Positions 32,109 to 39,678 of a stretch of DNA of 43,606 nucleotides are shown here, one piece after another. The translations under genes and the position numbers were made by a program. This stretch comes from an uncultured Eggerthellaceae bacterium (GTDB lineage: Bacteria > Actinomycetota > Coriobacteriia > Coriobacteriales > Eggerthellaceae). The stretch spans positions 1-43,606 of the forward strand of contig CATKXW010000020.1 in NCBI GenBank assembly GCA_949840905.1, read 5' to 3'. The notes beneath the pieces are model-generated. The model was not told the origin of the DNA and did no database searches. It saw only the letters and a program-made list of their open reading frames with translations. Within the stretch, counting starts at the first letter, position 1. Every line of letters starts with the position of its first letter.

Positions 32109-34145
32109 TCAGCCCTCCTCGACGGCCGAGAGCGACGCGTCGAGCGCTTCGATGAAAAACCACAGGTCATCCTCGCCGAATACGAGCGGCGGCCGGATCT
32201 TCAGGACGTTGCCGTAGGCGCCGCACAGCGAGATGAGTACACGGTTCTCCCGCAGCACCTCGATGAGCTTCACGGCAGTCTCGCGGTCCGCCTCGGTGGT
32301 GCCGGGCCGCACGATGTCCACGCCCAGGAACAGCCCCGCGCCACGCACGTCACCCAGGCAGCGATGGTCGCCCGCCAGCTGCCGCACCGCGGCAAGCAGC
32401 CGGTCGCCCATGACGCGAACATGGTCGAGCATGGCAAAGTCCTCGATATAGCGGAGCACCGCCTGGGCTGCCGCCATGGCGACCGGGTTGCCGGCAAAGG
32501 TGTTGAAGTAGGGCGCGCTCTTCGCGAACGCATCGAGCACGTCTTCGCGAATGGCCATGGCAGAGCAGGCGATGCCGTTGGCCATGGGTTTTCCCATCGT
32601 GACGACATCAGGCATGATACCGTGCCTACCGAAGCCCCAGAACGCCTCACCGGCCCGGCAGAAGCCCGGCTGCACCTCATCGGCGATGTAGAGGCCGCCC
32701 TCCTCGTGGACCAGGTCGACCACCGGCTTTAAGAAGCCCGGCTTGCCGGGAATCACGCCGTCGGAGGAGAAGATGCTGTCAAACAGCACACCCGCGAACT
32801 TGATGCCATGGCGACGCATGTCGGCAATCTGCTCGCGAATGCGGGCGCACATCCAATCGCCGATGTCCTCCGTGCCGAGGCGGTATGTGTCGGGGGTGGG
32901 GATCATACGCATGGTGGGGCTCATCGCGACCTCATTGCCGATGGAAGGCGAGAGCCCGGAGATCAGCGCGGTGTTACCGTGGTACGCCTCAGCCGTCACG
33001 ATAATGCCCTCGCCGCCCGTGTAGCTTTGGACGCAGCGCACCGCCAGGTCGTTTGCCTCCGAACCCGAGCACATGAACATGATGCGGTCGATCCCATCGG
33101 GCAGGGTCTTAAGCAGCCTCTCCGCGTAATCGAGTATGTTCTCGTGCACGTAGCGCGTATGGGTGTTGATGAGCTGCAGCTGATCGGTGACCGCCCTGGT
33201 CACGTAGGGGTTGCTGTGCCCCATGGAGGGGATGTTATTGTACATGTCGAGGTACTCGGTGCCATCCGCGTCAAAGAGGCGGCAGCCTTCCCCGCGCACC
33301 AGGTGCAAGGGCTTCTGGTAGAACAGTCGGTAACATGACCCCAACGCCTTTCGTCGCTCGACGAGGTCGCGCAGGGTACCGTCGAGCTCATCGACACGCC
33401 GCATGTCGAAGCTGTTCGACTCCAAGATGCCCACGTTGCTCTCGGCCGATTCCATGGATCTTCTCCTCACCTTCGTTTCTTTCACGGTGCGCAGCAACCC
33501 CTCGTAGGGCAGTTCTGCGAATTCGCGCACGGCACGGTGCGCCGCAAGCCTCAGTTCCTCGAACGTGCCCGCCTCGTCGGTGTCGTAGATGCCCACCGTG
33601 GAGTAGCCCGCCTCGTCCATCGCACGGATCGCGTAGACGGAGTCGTCGATGCCCCAGATGGCATCGGGGGAAGCCCCGAGTCGGTCTGCCAGCCGCAGGA
33701 AGAAGCGGGGGTCGCGCTTCGACGCCCCCTCGTCCTCAGCCGACACGACGAGGTCGAACAGGTCGAGCATTCCCGCCCGCTCCAATCCTGCTTCCAGGAA
33801 AACCCGCGGGCTCGATGAGGCCACCGCGAGGAGGAGCCCCCGGCTGCGAAGCGCAAGGGCCAGTTCAGAGGCCCCTGCACGGGCCGCCACGCGCTCACGA
33901 TAGCCGGCCAGGAGAAGCGCGAACGCGTCGGCGAACAACTCGTCGCGACTCTTCCCCACCCCATAGCGGTCGTGGAAGAAGGCGACCGTCTGCGAGAGCG
34001 TGTTGGCGTTCAGCTGCTCGACCTGCTGTGGGTCGAGGCGGATTCCAGCCTGCCGAGCGAGGCCGGACTCCATGGCATGCCATACGTCCATTGAGCGCAG
34101 GAGCGTCCCATCGCAGTCGAACACCACCGCCTTGGTCGCGCCCAT
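32109..34145 (-). CDS. HAD phosphatase-class III PLP phospho-lyase/aminotransferase fusion
   Basis: One continuous frame of 678 residues. Residues 1-225 are a HAD hydrolase: VVFDCDGTLL (Asp10, Asp12), AVASSSPRV, SKRDPRFF and GIDDSVYAIRAMDEAG. Residues about 245-678 are a class III PLP enzyme: LFDADGTEYLDMYNNIPSMG, INTHTRYVHENILDYAERLL, MFMCSGSEANDLAVRC, LYIADEVQPGFCR and VTMGKPMANG with PLP Lys519. The NTxxRYxHxNIxDYAxRL and MGKPxxNG pattern is that of the ethanolamine-phosphate and phosphohydroxylysine phospho-lyases (AGXT2L type). Met231 (33455) has GGTGAGGAG just upstream, so a free 448-residue PLP enzyme may also be made. The frame begins 3 bases after the permease stop. Confidence 0.85.
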   Translation of the reverse strand: MGATKAVVFDCDGTLLRSMDVWHAMESGLARQAGIRLDPQQVEQLNANTLSQTVAFFHDRYGVGKSRDELFADAFALLLAGYRERVAARAGASELALALRSRGLLLAVASSSPRVFLEAGLERAGMLDLFDLVVSAEDEGASKRDPRFFLRLADRLGASPDAIWGIDDSVYAIRAMDEAGYSTVGIYDTDEAGTFEELRLAAHRAVREFAELPYEGLLRTVKETKVRRRSMESAESNVGILESNSFDMRRVDELDGTLRDLVERRKALGSCYRLFYQKPLHLVRGEGCRLFDADGTEYLDMYNNIPSMGHSNPYVTRAVTDQLQLINTHTRYVHENILDYAERLLKTLPDGIDRIMFMCSGSEANDLAVRCVQSYTGGEGIIVTAEAYHGNTALISGLSPSIGNEVAMSPTMRMIPTPDTYRLGTEDIGDWMCARIREQIADMRRHGIKFAGVLFDSIFSSDGVIPGKPGFLKPVVDLVHEEGGLYIADEVQPGFCRAGEAFWGFGRHGIMPDVVTMGKPMANGIACSAMAIREDVLDAFAKSAPYFNTFAGNPVAMAAAQAVLRYIEDFAMLDHVRVMGDRLLAAVRQLAGDHRCLGDVRGAGLFLGVDIVRPGTTEADRETAVKLIEVLRENRVLISLCGAYGNVLKIRPPLVFGEDDLWFFIEALDASLSAVEEG

Positions 34146-34148
34146 GGC

Positions 34149-35585
34149 CTACTTCAGCTCCGACTCGGCCGCCTGGAGGGCGGCGAACTCCTCCTCGGGG
34201 GCGTTGCCCACTAGGTGCTTTCGGGAGTACAGGAAGAAGTACGCCATGAGCACCACCATGACAACCAGGGTGCAGCCCGCTGCGAAGCTGTCCACGACGA
34301 AGGTGGAGACGATGGCCACCAGCGAGAGAACGAAGGAAATGCCCGTCAGGACAACGCCGCCCGGGGCGACGAAGCCGCGTTCCATGTTCGGCTCCTTCTT
34401 GCGCAGGATGATATGAGAGAGGTTCATCATGGCGTAGGACACGCACGCCGCGAAGACGGCCATGTTCAACAGGATATCGCCATGGCCCACGAACGCCGCG
34501 AGGATAAAGCCGATGGAGCCGAGAACCAGAAGCGCGATGTAGGGGGTCTTGCGGGAGCCGGTGATGGAGAGGAACTTGGGCAGGTAGCCGGCCCGGGAGA
34601 GGGCGAACGCCTGGCGCGAGCCGCTGAACACGGTGGAAAAGAACGACGCCACCAGCCCCGCGAGGCCAACGTAGTTCACGAACACCGCTAGGGAGCCCTC
34701 GCCCACCTCGTTGAGGGCGTCTACGAGTGGCGCCCCAGCCTCTCCGGCGAAGAGCGCCCCGGCGCCCCCGGCGGTAAGGACGACGACGAGCGCACCGGTC
34801 AGCATGAGCACGCCGATGGCGCCCAGGATGCCACGCGGCAGATCCCTCTTCGGGTTGGCCGACTCCTCGGCAGCGAGCGGAACGCCCTCGATGGCCAGGA
34901 ATAGCCACACGCCAAACGGCAGCGCAGCGAGCACCCCCTCGAAACCGAAGGGAAGCCACACCGAGTTACCAGCGGTGGGGGCGATGTCGAAGAGGTTCGC
35001 TGCCTCGAAATGAGGCGCCATGCCCACAAAGAAGGCGACGAGCGCAACCATGGCGATGGCCGTGATGCCGAACACGATCTTCAGCGCCTCGCCAGCGCCA
35101 AGAAGGTGGATGCCCACGAACACGATAAAGAAGAAGGCGATGATGGCCTCAGCGGGGACGCCCGGCAGCAGGTTCAGCGCCTGCACGTAGGAGGCGATGA
35201 AAGTGGAGATCGCCGCAGGGCAGATGGTGTATTCGATCAGGATAGCGAAGCCCGTCAGCGCGCCGCCGACCCGGCCCATGGCACGACGGGCAAACCCGTA
35301 GCCGGCTCCCGCCGTGGGCATGGCCGAGGACATCTCAGCCAAGCCGAGCACCATGAACAGATACATCGCGCCCATCACGACAAAGGCGATGACCATTCCG
35401 AGCCAGCCGCCATAGGCGATGCCGAAGTTCCAACCCGAGAAGTCGCCAGAGACGACGTAGGCAATGCCCAGGCTCATGAGCAAAACCCAGCTCACCGCGC
35501 CCTTTTTCAAGGAGCGCCTTTCGAAATATTCCCTCGATTCGGTTTTGACGCCGTTCAACACGGCGACATCAGATGGAGGCGTCAT
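34149..35585 (-). CDS. APC-family permease, ethanolamine-permease-like
   Basis: The 478-residue protein has twelve membrane segments. YVVSGDFSGWNFGIAYGGWL, then LAEMSSAMPTAGAGYGFARR, AILIEYTICPAAISTFIASY and VGIHLLGAGEALKIVFGITA follow the pattern of the ethanolamine permease (Eat) branch of APC transporters rather than general amino acid permeases. LAIEGVPLAAEESANPKRDL is the usual mid-protein loop. ATG 35585 follows AGAGAGTGAGAATCTC. First gene of the reverse-strand operon. It most likely imports ethanolamine or a related amino alcohol; transport of an amino acid is the main alternative. Confidence 0.85.
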   Translation of the reverse strand: MTPPSDVAVLNGVKTESREYFERRSLKKGAVSWVLLMSLGIAYVVSGDFSGWNFGIAYGGWLGMVIAFVVMGAMYLFMVLGLAEMSSAMPTAGAGYGFARRAMGRVGGALTGFAILIEYTICPAAISTFIASYVQALNLLPGVPAEAIIAFFFIVFVGIHLLGAGEALKIVFGITAIAMVALVAFFVGMAPHFEAANLFDIAPTAGNSVWLPFGFEGVLAALPFGVWLFLAIEGVPLAAEESANPKRDLPRGILGAIGVLMLTGALVVVLTAGGAGALFAGEAGAPLVDALNEVGEGSLAVFVNYVGLAGLVASFFSTVFSGSRQAFALSRAGYLPKFLSITGSRKTPYIALLVLGSIGFILAAFVGHGDILLNMAVFAACVSYAMMNLSHIILRKKEPNMERGFVAPGGVVLTGISFVLSLVAIVSTFVVDSFAAGCTLVVMVVLMAYFFLYSRKHLVGNAPEEEFAALQAAESELK

Positions 35586-35623
35586 GAGATTCTCACTCTC
35601 TTTTCATCTTTCGGCTTGAGATT

Positions 35624-35656
35624 GCAGACCCACGGCCTCGAGGCCGCTCTGTCTGC
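35624..35656 (-). promoter_or_regulatory. Hairpin in the leader of the permease operon
   Basis: GCAGAC (35624-35629) pairs with GTCTGC (35651-35656) around a perfectly palindromic GGCCTCGAGGCC (35634-35645). It lies about 40 bases before the permease start on the reverse strand. I could not identify the double hexanucleotide-loop hairpins of known ANTAR targets, but this is the most structured part of the leader. Confidence 0.4.
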
Positions 35657-35853
35657 GCCCTCCAGGGAAACAGTTCGCCTTTGAATCTGTTTGGAACGCC
35701 ATCACCTGTCAGCACGGGCCCCATTGCCCCCTCGCAGGTAACGCCGATATGAAAAGGAAGCGCGCCATTGAGCCTCCGTAAGCCCATGATAGTAGCCCGC
35801 CGGAAAATGTCAGCACCGCCTCGCGGGGTTTTACAAGCTGGCAATACAATAGA

Positions 35854-35879
35854 AAACGCCAGGAACGATTCCGGCGTTT
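35854..35879. terminator. Symmetric terminator upstream of the permease operon
   Basis: AAACGCC (35854-35860) pairs with GGCGTTT (35873-35879), with inner GGAA/TTCC. On the reverse strand it is followed by TTTTCT, a good intrinsic terminator 270 bases before the permease; on the forward strand only by TTTC. If the operon promoter lies further upstream it could be an antitermination site; otherwise it ends upstream transcription. The remaining stretch 35586-36197 contains the leader hairpin and a REP B element. Confidence 0.55.
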
Positions 35880-35979
35880 CAGACGGCTCATCGGCCAGGC
35901 AGCGCTGCTACGACAACGGGCTGCGGCTGGTCAGCAACAGCCCTGGCCATCCTGCGCCCGCTCATAGGGAGGGGACGCG

Positions 35980-36060
35980 AAACACAGGGGACAGAAACAC
36001 AGGGGGCAGTTCTGTGTGTTCCATATTGGAACACCCCTCCATACCTCGATCCCCTGTGTC
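35980..36060. repeat. REP family B, most complete element
   Basis: AACACAGGGGACAG is repeated in tandem with a variant AACACAGGGGGCAGTTCTGT (35994-36013), followed by TTCCATATTGGAACACCCC and ending TCGATCCCCTGTGTC (36046-36060), whose CCCCTGTGT is the inverse of the first unit. The whole therefore folds as a long imperfect hairpin. It shares TTCCATATTGGA with the copy at 28915. Confidence 0.75.
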
Positions 36061-36197
36061 AGAGGCGCGCCCCTGCGAGTTTCTCGTTACAAAAGATCTA
36101 CGACGATGTAAAAACCGCTTTCACCTCCGGCGCGCCCCCTTTCGGCTCTGTTCCGCAATGGCTACGGTAAAGGGGTGGAAAACGAGAGGAGGAAGCC

Positions 36198-36539
36198 ATG
36201 TCTTCGATCAGCCATACCGTAGCTAAACCAGCCATTAGCCAATCGGCATCCGAGAAAGCCCAGCATAAGCAGCGCGAAAAGCGAGACATCGTTGCCGTCA
36301 TCAGCCGTATTGCCTCCGTCCTCTCGGTGCTTATGTATGTGTCCTACCTCACTCAGATCGCCAACAACATCGGCGGCAGCCCCGGCAGTCCGTGGCAGCC
36401 GCTCTGCGCGTTCTTCAACTGCACCATGTGGACCATCTACGGCTTCATGAAGCCCCAGCGCGACATCCCCATCATCGTCGCCAACGTCCCCGGCATCATC
36501 CTCGGGCTCGTCACCTTCATCACCGCCATCGCGCACTAA
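36198..36539 (+). CDS. SemiSWEET-type sugar transporter
   Basis: The 113-residue protein has a 35-residue polar N-terminus, then three membrane segments (about 33-52, 63-82 and 88-111) forming one MtN3/SWEET unit; two copies dimerise to form a pore. The motif SYLTQIANNIGG, the WQPLCAFFNCTMWTIYG helix with Asn, and PQRDIPIIVANVPGIILG are typical of bacterial SemiSWEETs, which carry sugars such as sucrose or glucose by facilitated diffusion. GGAGGAAGCC precedes the ATG. Monocistronic. Confidence 0.88.
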   Translation: MSSISHTVAKPAISQSASEKAQHKQREKRDIVAVISRIASVLSVLMYVSYLTQIANNIGGSPGSPWQPLCAFFNCTMWTIYGFMKPQRDIPIIVANVPGIILGLVTFITAIAH

Positions 36540-36777
36540 CGCTGTTTCGCAGCGGAAAAGAGAACGCGAACCTGCCCAACACAGGGGATCGCCCCCCGCG
36601 TTGGGCCGGCGAAATCCGCTTTGAACATGTACCGCAATTCCAGTCTGGCTCCTGCGCACCACACAACGTGAAGAAGGAAATCCGTTGGCCGCGCAGGCGG
36701 CGGCCCTATCATGGGCGTAATAGCGTATTATCTTGCGAGCAGGAGACGGGCATGAGCGAAGGCACAGGAGCGGCATC

Positions 36778-37476
36778 ATGAAAAGAGTGCTCATCGTCGA
36801 GGACGAGCGCGAGCTGGCGCAGCTCATGGGCCGCGCGTTTGAGGCGAACGGTATCGCGGCCGTTATCGCCGGAAGCGCCGAGGAGGCGTACGACCTTCTG
36901 ACCAGCGCCGTCTTCGACTGCCTGATGGTGGACGTGAACCTTCCTGGCGACGACGGCTATGCGCTCTGTCGCAACCTGCGCGAGCGCAGCGGGGTTCCCG
37001 TGGTGTTCGCCTCGGCGCGCATCGAGCCCGACGCGCGCATCCGTGCGCTCGAGGAAGGGGGCGACGCCTACCTCTCCAAGCCGTTCAGCCTGCGGGAGAT
37101 GCTCGCGCAGGTGAAGGCGCTCATGATGCGACCCGAGCGCAGAAGCGGTGCCGACGAGGCCGTGCTCTCCGCCGGCCCGTTCGAGCTCGACCTTCGCGCC
37201 CGCACCATCAAGAAGGGCGGCTGCGAGGTCGCCCTCTCCCCGCGGGAGTTCCAGCTCGCGTCCGCCCTCATGGGCAATGCTGGCAAGAGCCTCAGCCGCG
37301 ACGCCCTTCTGGCGAAGGTTTGGGGCGCTTTCGCCGAGGTGGAGCCGCAGACGGTCTCGGTGCACATGAGCTGGCTGCGCGCCAAGCTCGAGGACGACCC
37401 GGCTCATCCCGTCTACTTCAAGACGGTTCGCGGCGAAGGCTACCGCTTCGACGCGCCTGACGAGGGCGACCGCTGA
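36778..37476 (+). CDS. OmpR-family response regulator
   Basis: The 232-residue protein has a receiver domain (VLIVEDERELAQLMG; phospho-Asp in CLMVDVNLPGDDGY; Lys in DAYLSKPFSLREM) and a C-terminal winged helix (VALSPREFQLASALMGNAGK, VSVHMSWLRAKLEDDPAHPV, VRGEGYRF). ATG 36778 is used; CAGGAGCGGCATC is upstream. Its stop overlaps the histidine kinase start (TGATG). It probably binds the direct repeats at 38821-38838 and controls the ABC exporter. Confidence 0.92.
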   Translation: MKRVLIVEDERELAQLMGRAFEANGIAAVIAGSAEEAYDLLTSAVFDCLMVDVNLPGDDGYALCRNLRERSGVPVVFASARIEPDARIRALEEGGDAYLSKPFSLREMLAQVKALMMRPERRSGADEAVLSAGPFELDLRARTIKKGGCEVALSPREFQLASALMGNAGKSLSRDALLAKVWGAFAEVEPQTVSVHMSWLRAKLEDDPAHPVYFKTVRGEGYRFDAPDEGDR

Positions 37477-38723
37477 TGGCGAAGCAGGGAGAGCGCCTGA
37501 CGAAGCGGCTTGCCGGCGCGACCGTCGCCTCCGCGCTCGCCGTCGTCATCGCCGGCGTCGGGGGCGTTGCGGCAATCGTCAACGGCGGCGAGGAGACGCT
37601 GAGGAACCAGGTGGTCGAGCTCAACGACGTCCGCGCGGCTCTTACGGAGGGAGCGGAAGCGCCCGCGGAGGATGCCGCTCCCGGGGATGTCGGCAGCTCG
37701 TTCGAAGGTCGCGCTGCCACGCTCGAGGCGGCCGACCAGGCGCTCGCAAGCGCCCAGGATGCGCTGCGAGGCGCCGCCGAGTCCCGTAGCGGTGCGGCGG
37801 CCGGCGCCGTAGCGCTCGTCGCGCTCGTCGCGATCGCGGCCATCGCCTTGATAGCGCTCTACCTGTACCGCGCGGTGGCGCGCCCCTTCGCGCGGCTGGA
37901 GGGCTTCGCCGAGGCGGTCGCCGCCGGCGACCTCGACGCTCCTCTCGCCTACGAGCGGTCGAATCCGTTCGGCAAGTTCACCTGGGCGTTCGATCACCTT
38001 CGCGGTGAGCTCGCCCGCGCCCGTGCGGATGAGGAACGCGCCCGGGAGGCCCACAAGACCGCGCTCGCATCTCTCTCGCATGATCTGCGGACGCCGCTCG
38101 CGTCCCTTCGCGCGTACGCGGAGGCTCTTGAGATGGGCCTTGTCGTCTCGGATGCTGAGCGTGCAGAATACGAACGCGCGATCATGCGCAAGTGCGACGA
38201 GGCGTCGTCGCTGGTGGAGGACTTGCTCCAGCACGCGCTCTCCGACATGGACCGCATCTCCGTGCAGTGCGCGCCTGTGCGGGCGACTCCGGTCATCAGG
38301 CGCTGCGCGGCCGACGCGTCGGGCCTGGTCCGGGTCGCATGCAAGCGGCTCGACGATGCCGTCGTGAATGCGGACGAGGCGAGGCTCGCGCAGATCGTCG
38401 ACAACCTCGTCGGGAACGCGATCAAGTACGCGAGCGGCTCGCCCGTGGAGATAGAGGCCGTGGTCGAGGGCGGCGCGTACGCGATCAAGGTCCGCGACTT
38501 CGGCCCGGGCATGCCGCCCGAGGACGTCCCGTTCGCGACCGAGCGCTTCTTCAGAGGGTCGAACGTCTCCGGCCAGCCGGGGTCGGGGCTCGGGCTCTTC
38601 ATCTCGGCGTACCTGGCAGAGCACATGGGCGGCCGGCTGCGCGTGGAGAACGCCCATCCGGGGCTTCAGGCGACGGTCGAGCTTCCCCTTGCGGACGACA
38701 TGCCGGAGGAAAGCGCCAGATGA
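37476..38723 (+). CDS. Sensor histidine kinase
   Basis: The 415-residue protein has two membrane segments (about 14-35 and 108-132) enclosing a short, Ala/Glu-rich extracellular sensor of about 70 residues, a HAMP-like linker (VARPFARLEGFAEAVAAGDL), the H box ASLSHDLRTPLASLRAYAEA with the phospho-His, and an HATPase_c domain (DNLVGNAIKYASG, VRDFGPGMP, GSGLGLFISAYLAEHMGG). It works with the regulator encoded in front. The small sensor suggests that it reads envelope state or the ABC exporter rather than a ligand of its own. Confidence 0.92.
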   Translation: MAKQGERLTKRLAGATVASALAVVIAGVGGVAAIVNGGEETLRNQVVELNDVRAALTEGAEAPAEDAAPGDVGSSFEGRAATLEAADQALASAQDALRGAAESRSGAAAGAVALVALVAIAAIALIALYLYRAVARPFARLEGFAEAVAAGDLDAPLAYERSNPFGKFTWAFDHLRGELARARADEERAREAHKTALASLSHDLRTPLASLRAYAEALEMGLVVSDAERAEYERAIMRKCDEASSLVEDLLQHALSDMDRISVQCAPVRATPVIRRCAADASGLVRVACKRLDDAVVNADEARLAQIVDNLVGNAIKYASGSPVEIEAVVEGGAYAIKVRDFGPGMPPEDVPFATERFFRGSNVSGQPGSGLGLFISAYLAEHMGGRLRVENAHPGLQATVELPLADDMPEESAR

Positions 38724-38820
38724 CGCAAACGCCAGCCCTTGCGCGATCGGGCCATGAGCTGTGGCTTTCCGACAGCGTTCGGCAGCCCTCCGGCAATCTG
38801 ACCCTTCGGCACGTCTCGCT

Positions 38821-38854
38821 CTTAATGATTCCTTAATGCCCGCGCTCGTAGGAT
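38821..38854 (+). promoter_or_regulatory. Response-regulator operator and promoter of the ABC exporter
   Basis: CTTAATG occurs at 38821-38827 and 38832-38838, one helical turn (11 bases) apart, in the -35 position before TAGGAT (38849-38854). Such direct repeats are the usual binding sites of OmpR-type regulators at MacB-like exporter promoters. Confidence 0.6.
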
Positions 38855-38888
38855 GGGCGTGCATCGCAAGCAAAGGAAAGGTGGCATC

Positions 38889-39668
38889 ATGCGCGAAGCC
38901 ATACTCACAGCCCGCCGGCTGGCGAAGACCTACGTGGCCGACGGCGTGCAGACGCACGTGTTAGGGAGCGTCGACCTCGAGCTGTACGACGGGGACTTCA
39001 CGTCGGTGATGGGGCCCTCGGGCTCCGGCAAGTCCACTCTGCTCTATTGTCTCTCGGGAATGGATGCGCTCACCTCGGGCGAGGTCGTGTTCGAGGGCGT
39101 GGACATCGCCCGCCTCGACGAGGGCCGGCTCTCCGAGCTTCGGGCGCAGAGCTTCGGGTTCGTCTTCCAGGCAGCGAACCTCGTGAGCAACCTCACGCTG
39201 TACGAGAACGTCGCCGTGCCCGGCTATCTGAAGCGCGGGCGCAGCGTCGCCCAGACGCGGCGCGTGGTCGATGGGCTGATCGAACGCATGGGGCTCTCCG
39301 AGGTCGCCTCGCACCTTCCCAGTCAGGCGTCCGGCGGCCAGAAGCAGCGATGCGCCGTGGCCCGTGCGGTGGTGAACGAGCCGGCGATCGTGTTCGCCGA
39401 CGAGCCCACCGGCGCGCTCAACCGCGCGAACAGCCTGGAGGTGCTCGACCTTTTGAGCGAGCTCAACCGCGACAGCATCAGCGTCCTCATGGTGACCCAC
39501 GACGTGCGCAGCGCCATCCGCGGCAACCGCGTGCTCTACTTCGAGGATGGCGGCATCCGCGGCGAGCTGGAGCTTGCGCCCTGGGATCCGTCGTTCTCCA
39601 GGGATGAGGCTTACGTCCGCGAGCGCGAGGCCATGGCGAGCGCCTGGCTTGCGTCGCTGTCTTGGTAG
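38889..39668 (+). CDS. ABC transporter ATP-binding protein (MacB/LolD-like)
   Basis: The 259-residue ATPase has Walker A GPSGSGKST, Q-loop FQAANLVSNLTLYENV, signature ASGGQKQR, Walker B IVFADEPTGALN and H-loop MVTHDVR. The family pairs with FtsX-type permeases to pump peptides, lipids or antibiotics by mechanotransmission rather than by transport through a channel. AAAGGTGGCATC precedes ATG 38889. It lies 10 bases ahead of the permease gene. Confidence 0.92.
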   Translation: MREAILTARRLAKTYVADGVQTHVLGSVDLELYDGDFTSVMGPSGSGKSTLLYCLSGMDALTSGEVVFEGVDIARLDEGRLSELRAQSFGFVFQAANLVSNLTLYENVAVPGYLKRGRSVAQTRRVVDGLIERMGLSEVASHLPSQASGGQKQRCAVARAVVNEPAIVFADEPTGALNRANSLEVLDLLSELNRDSISVLMVTHDVRSAIRGNRVLYFEDGGIRGELELAPWDPSFSRDEAYVREREAMASAWLASLSW

Positions 39669-39678
39669 GGGGTGCGCC

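Noticed and set aside
37440-38957. A 505-codon reverse-strand open frame
   Set aside because: It lies exactly opposite the histidine kinase gene, has His/Arg-rich composition typical of antisense frames in GC-rich DNA, and shows no domain.
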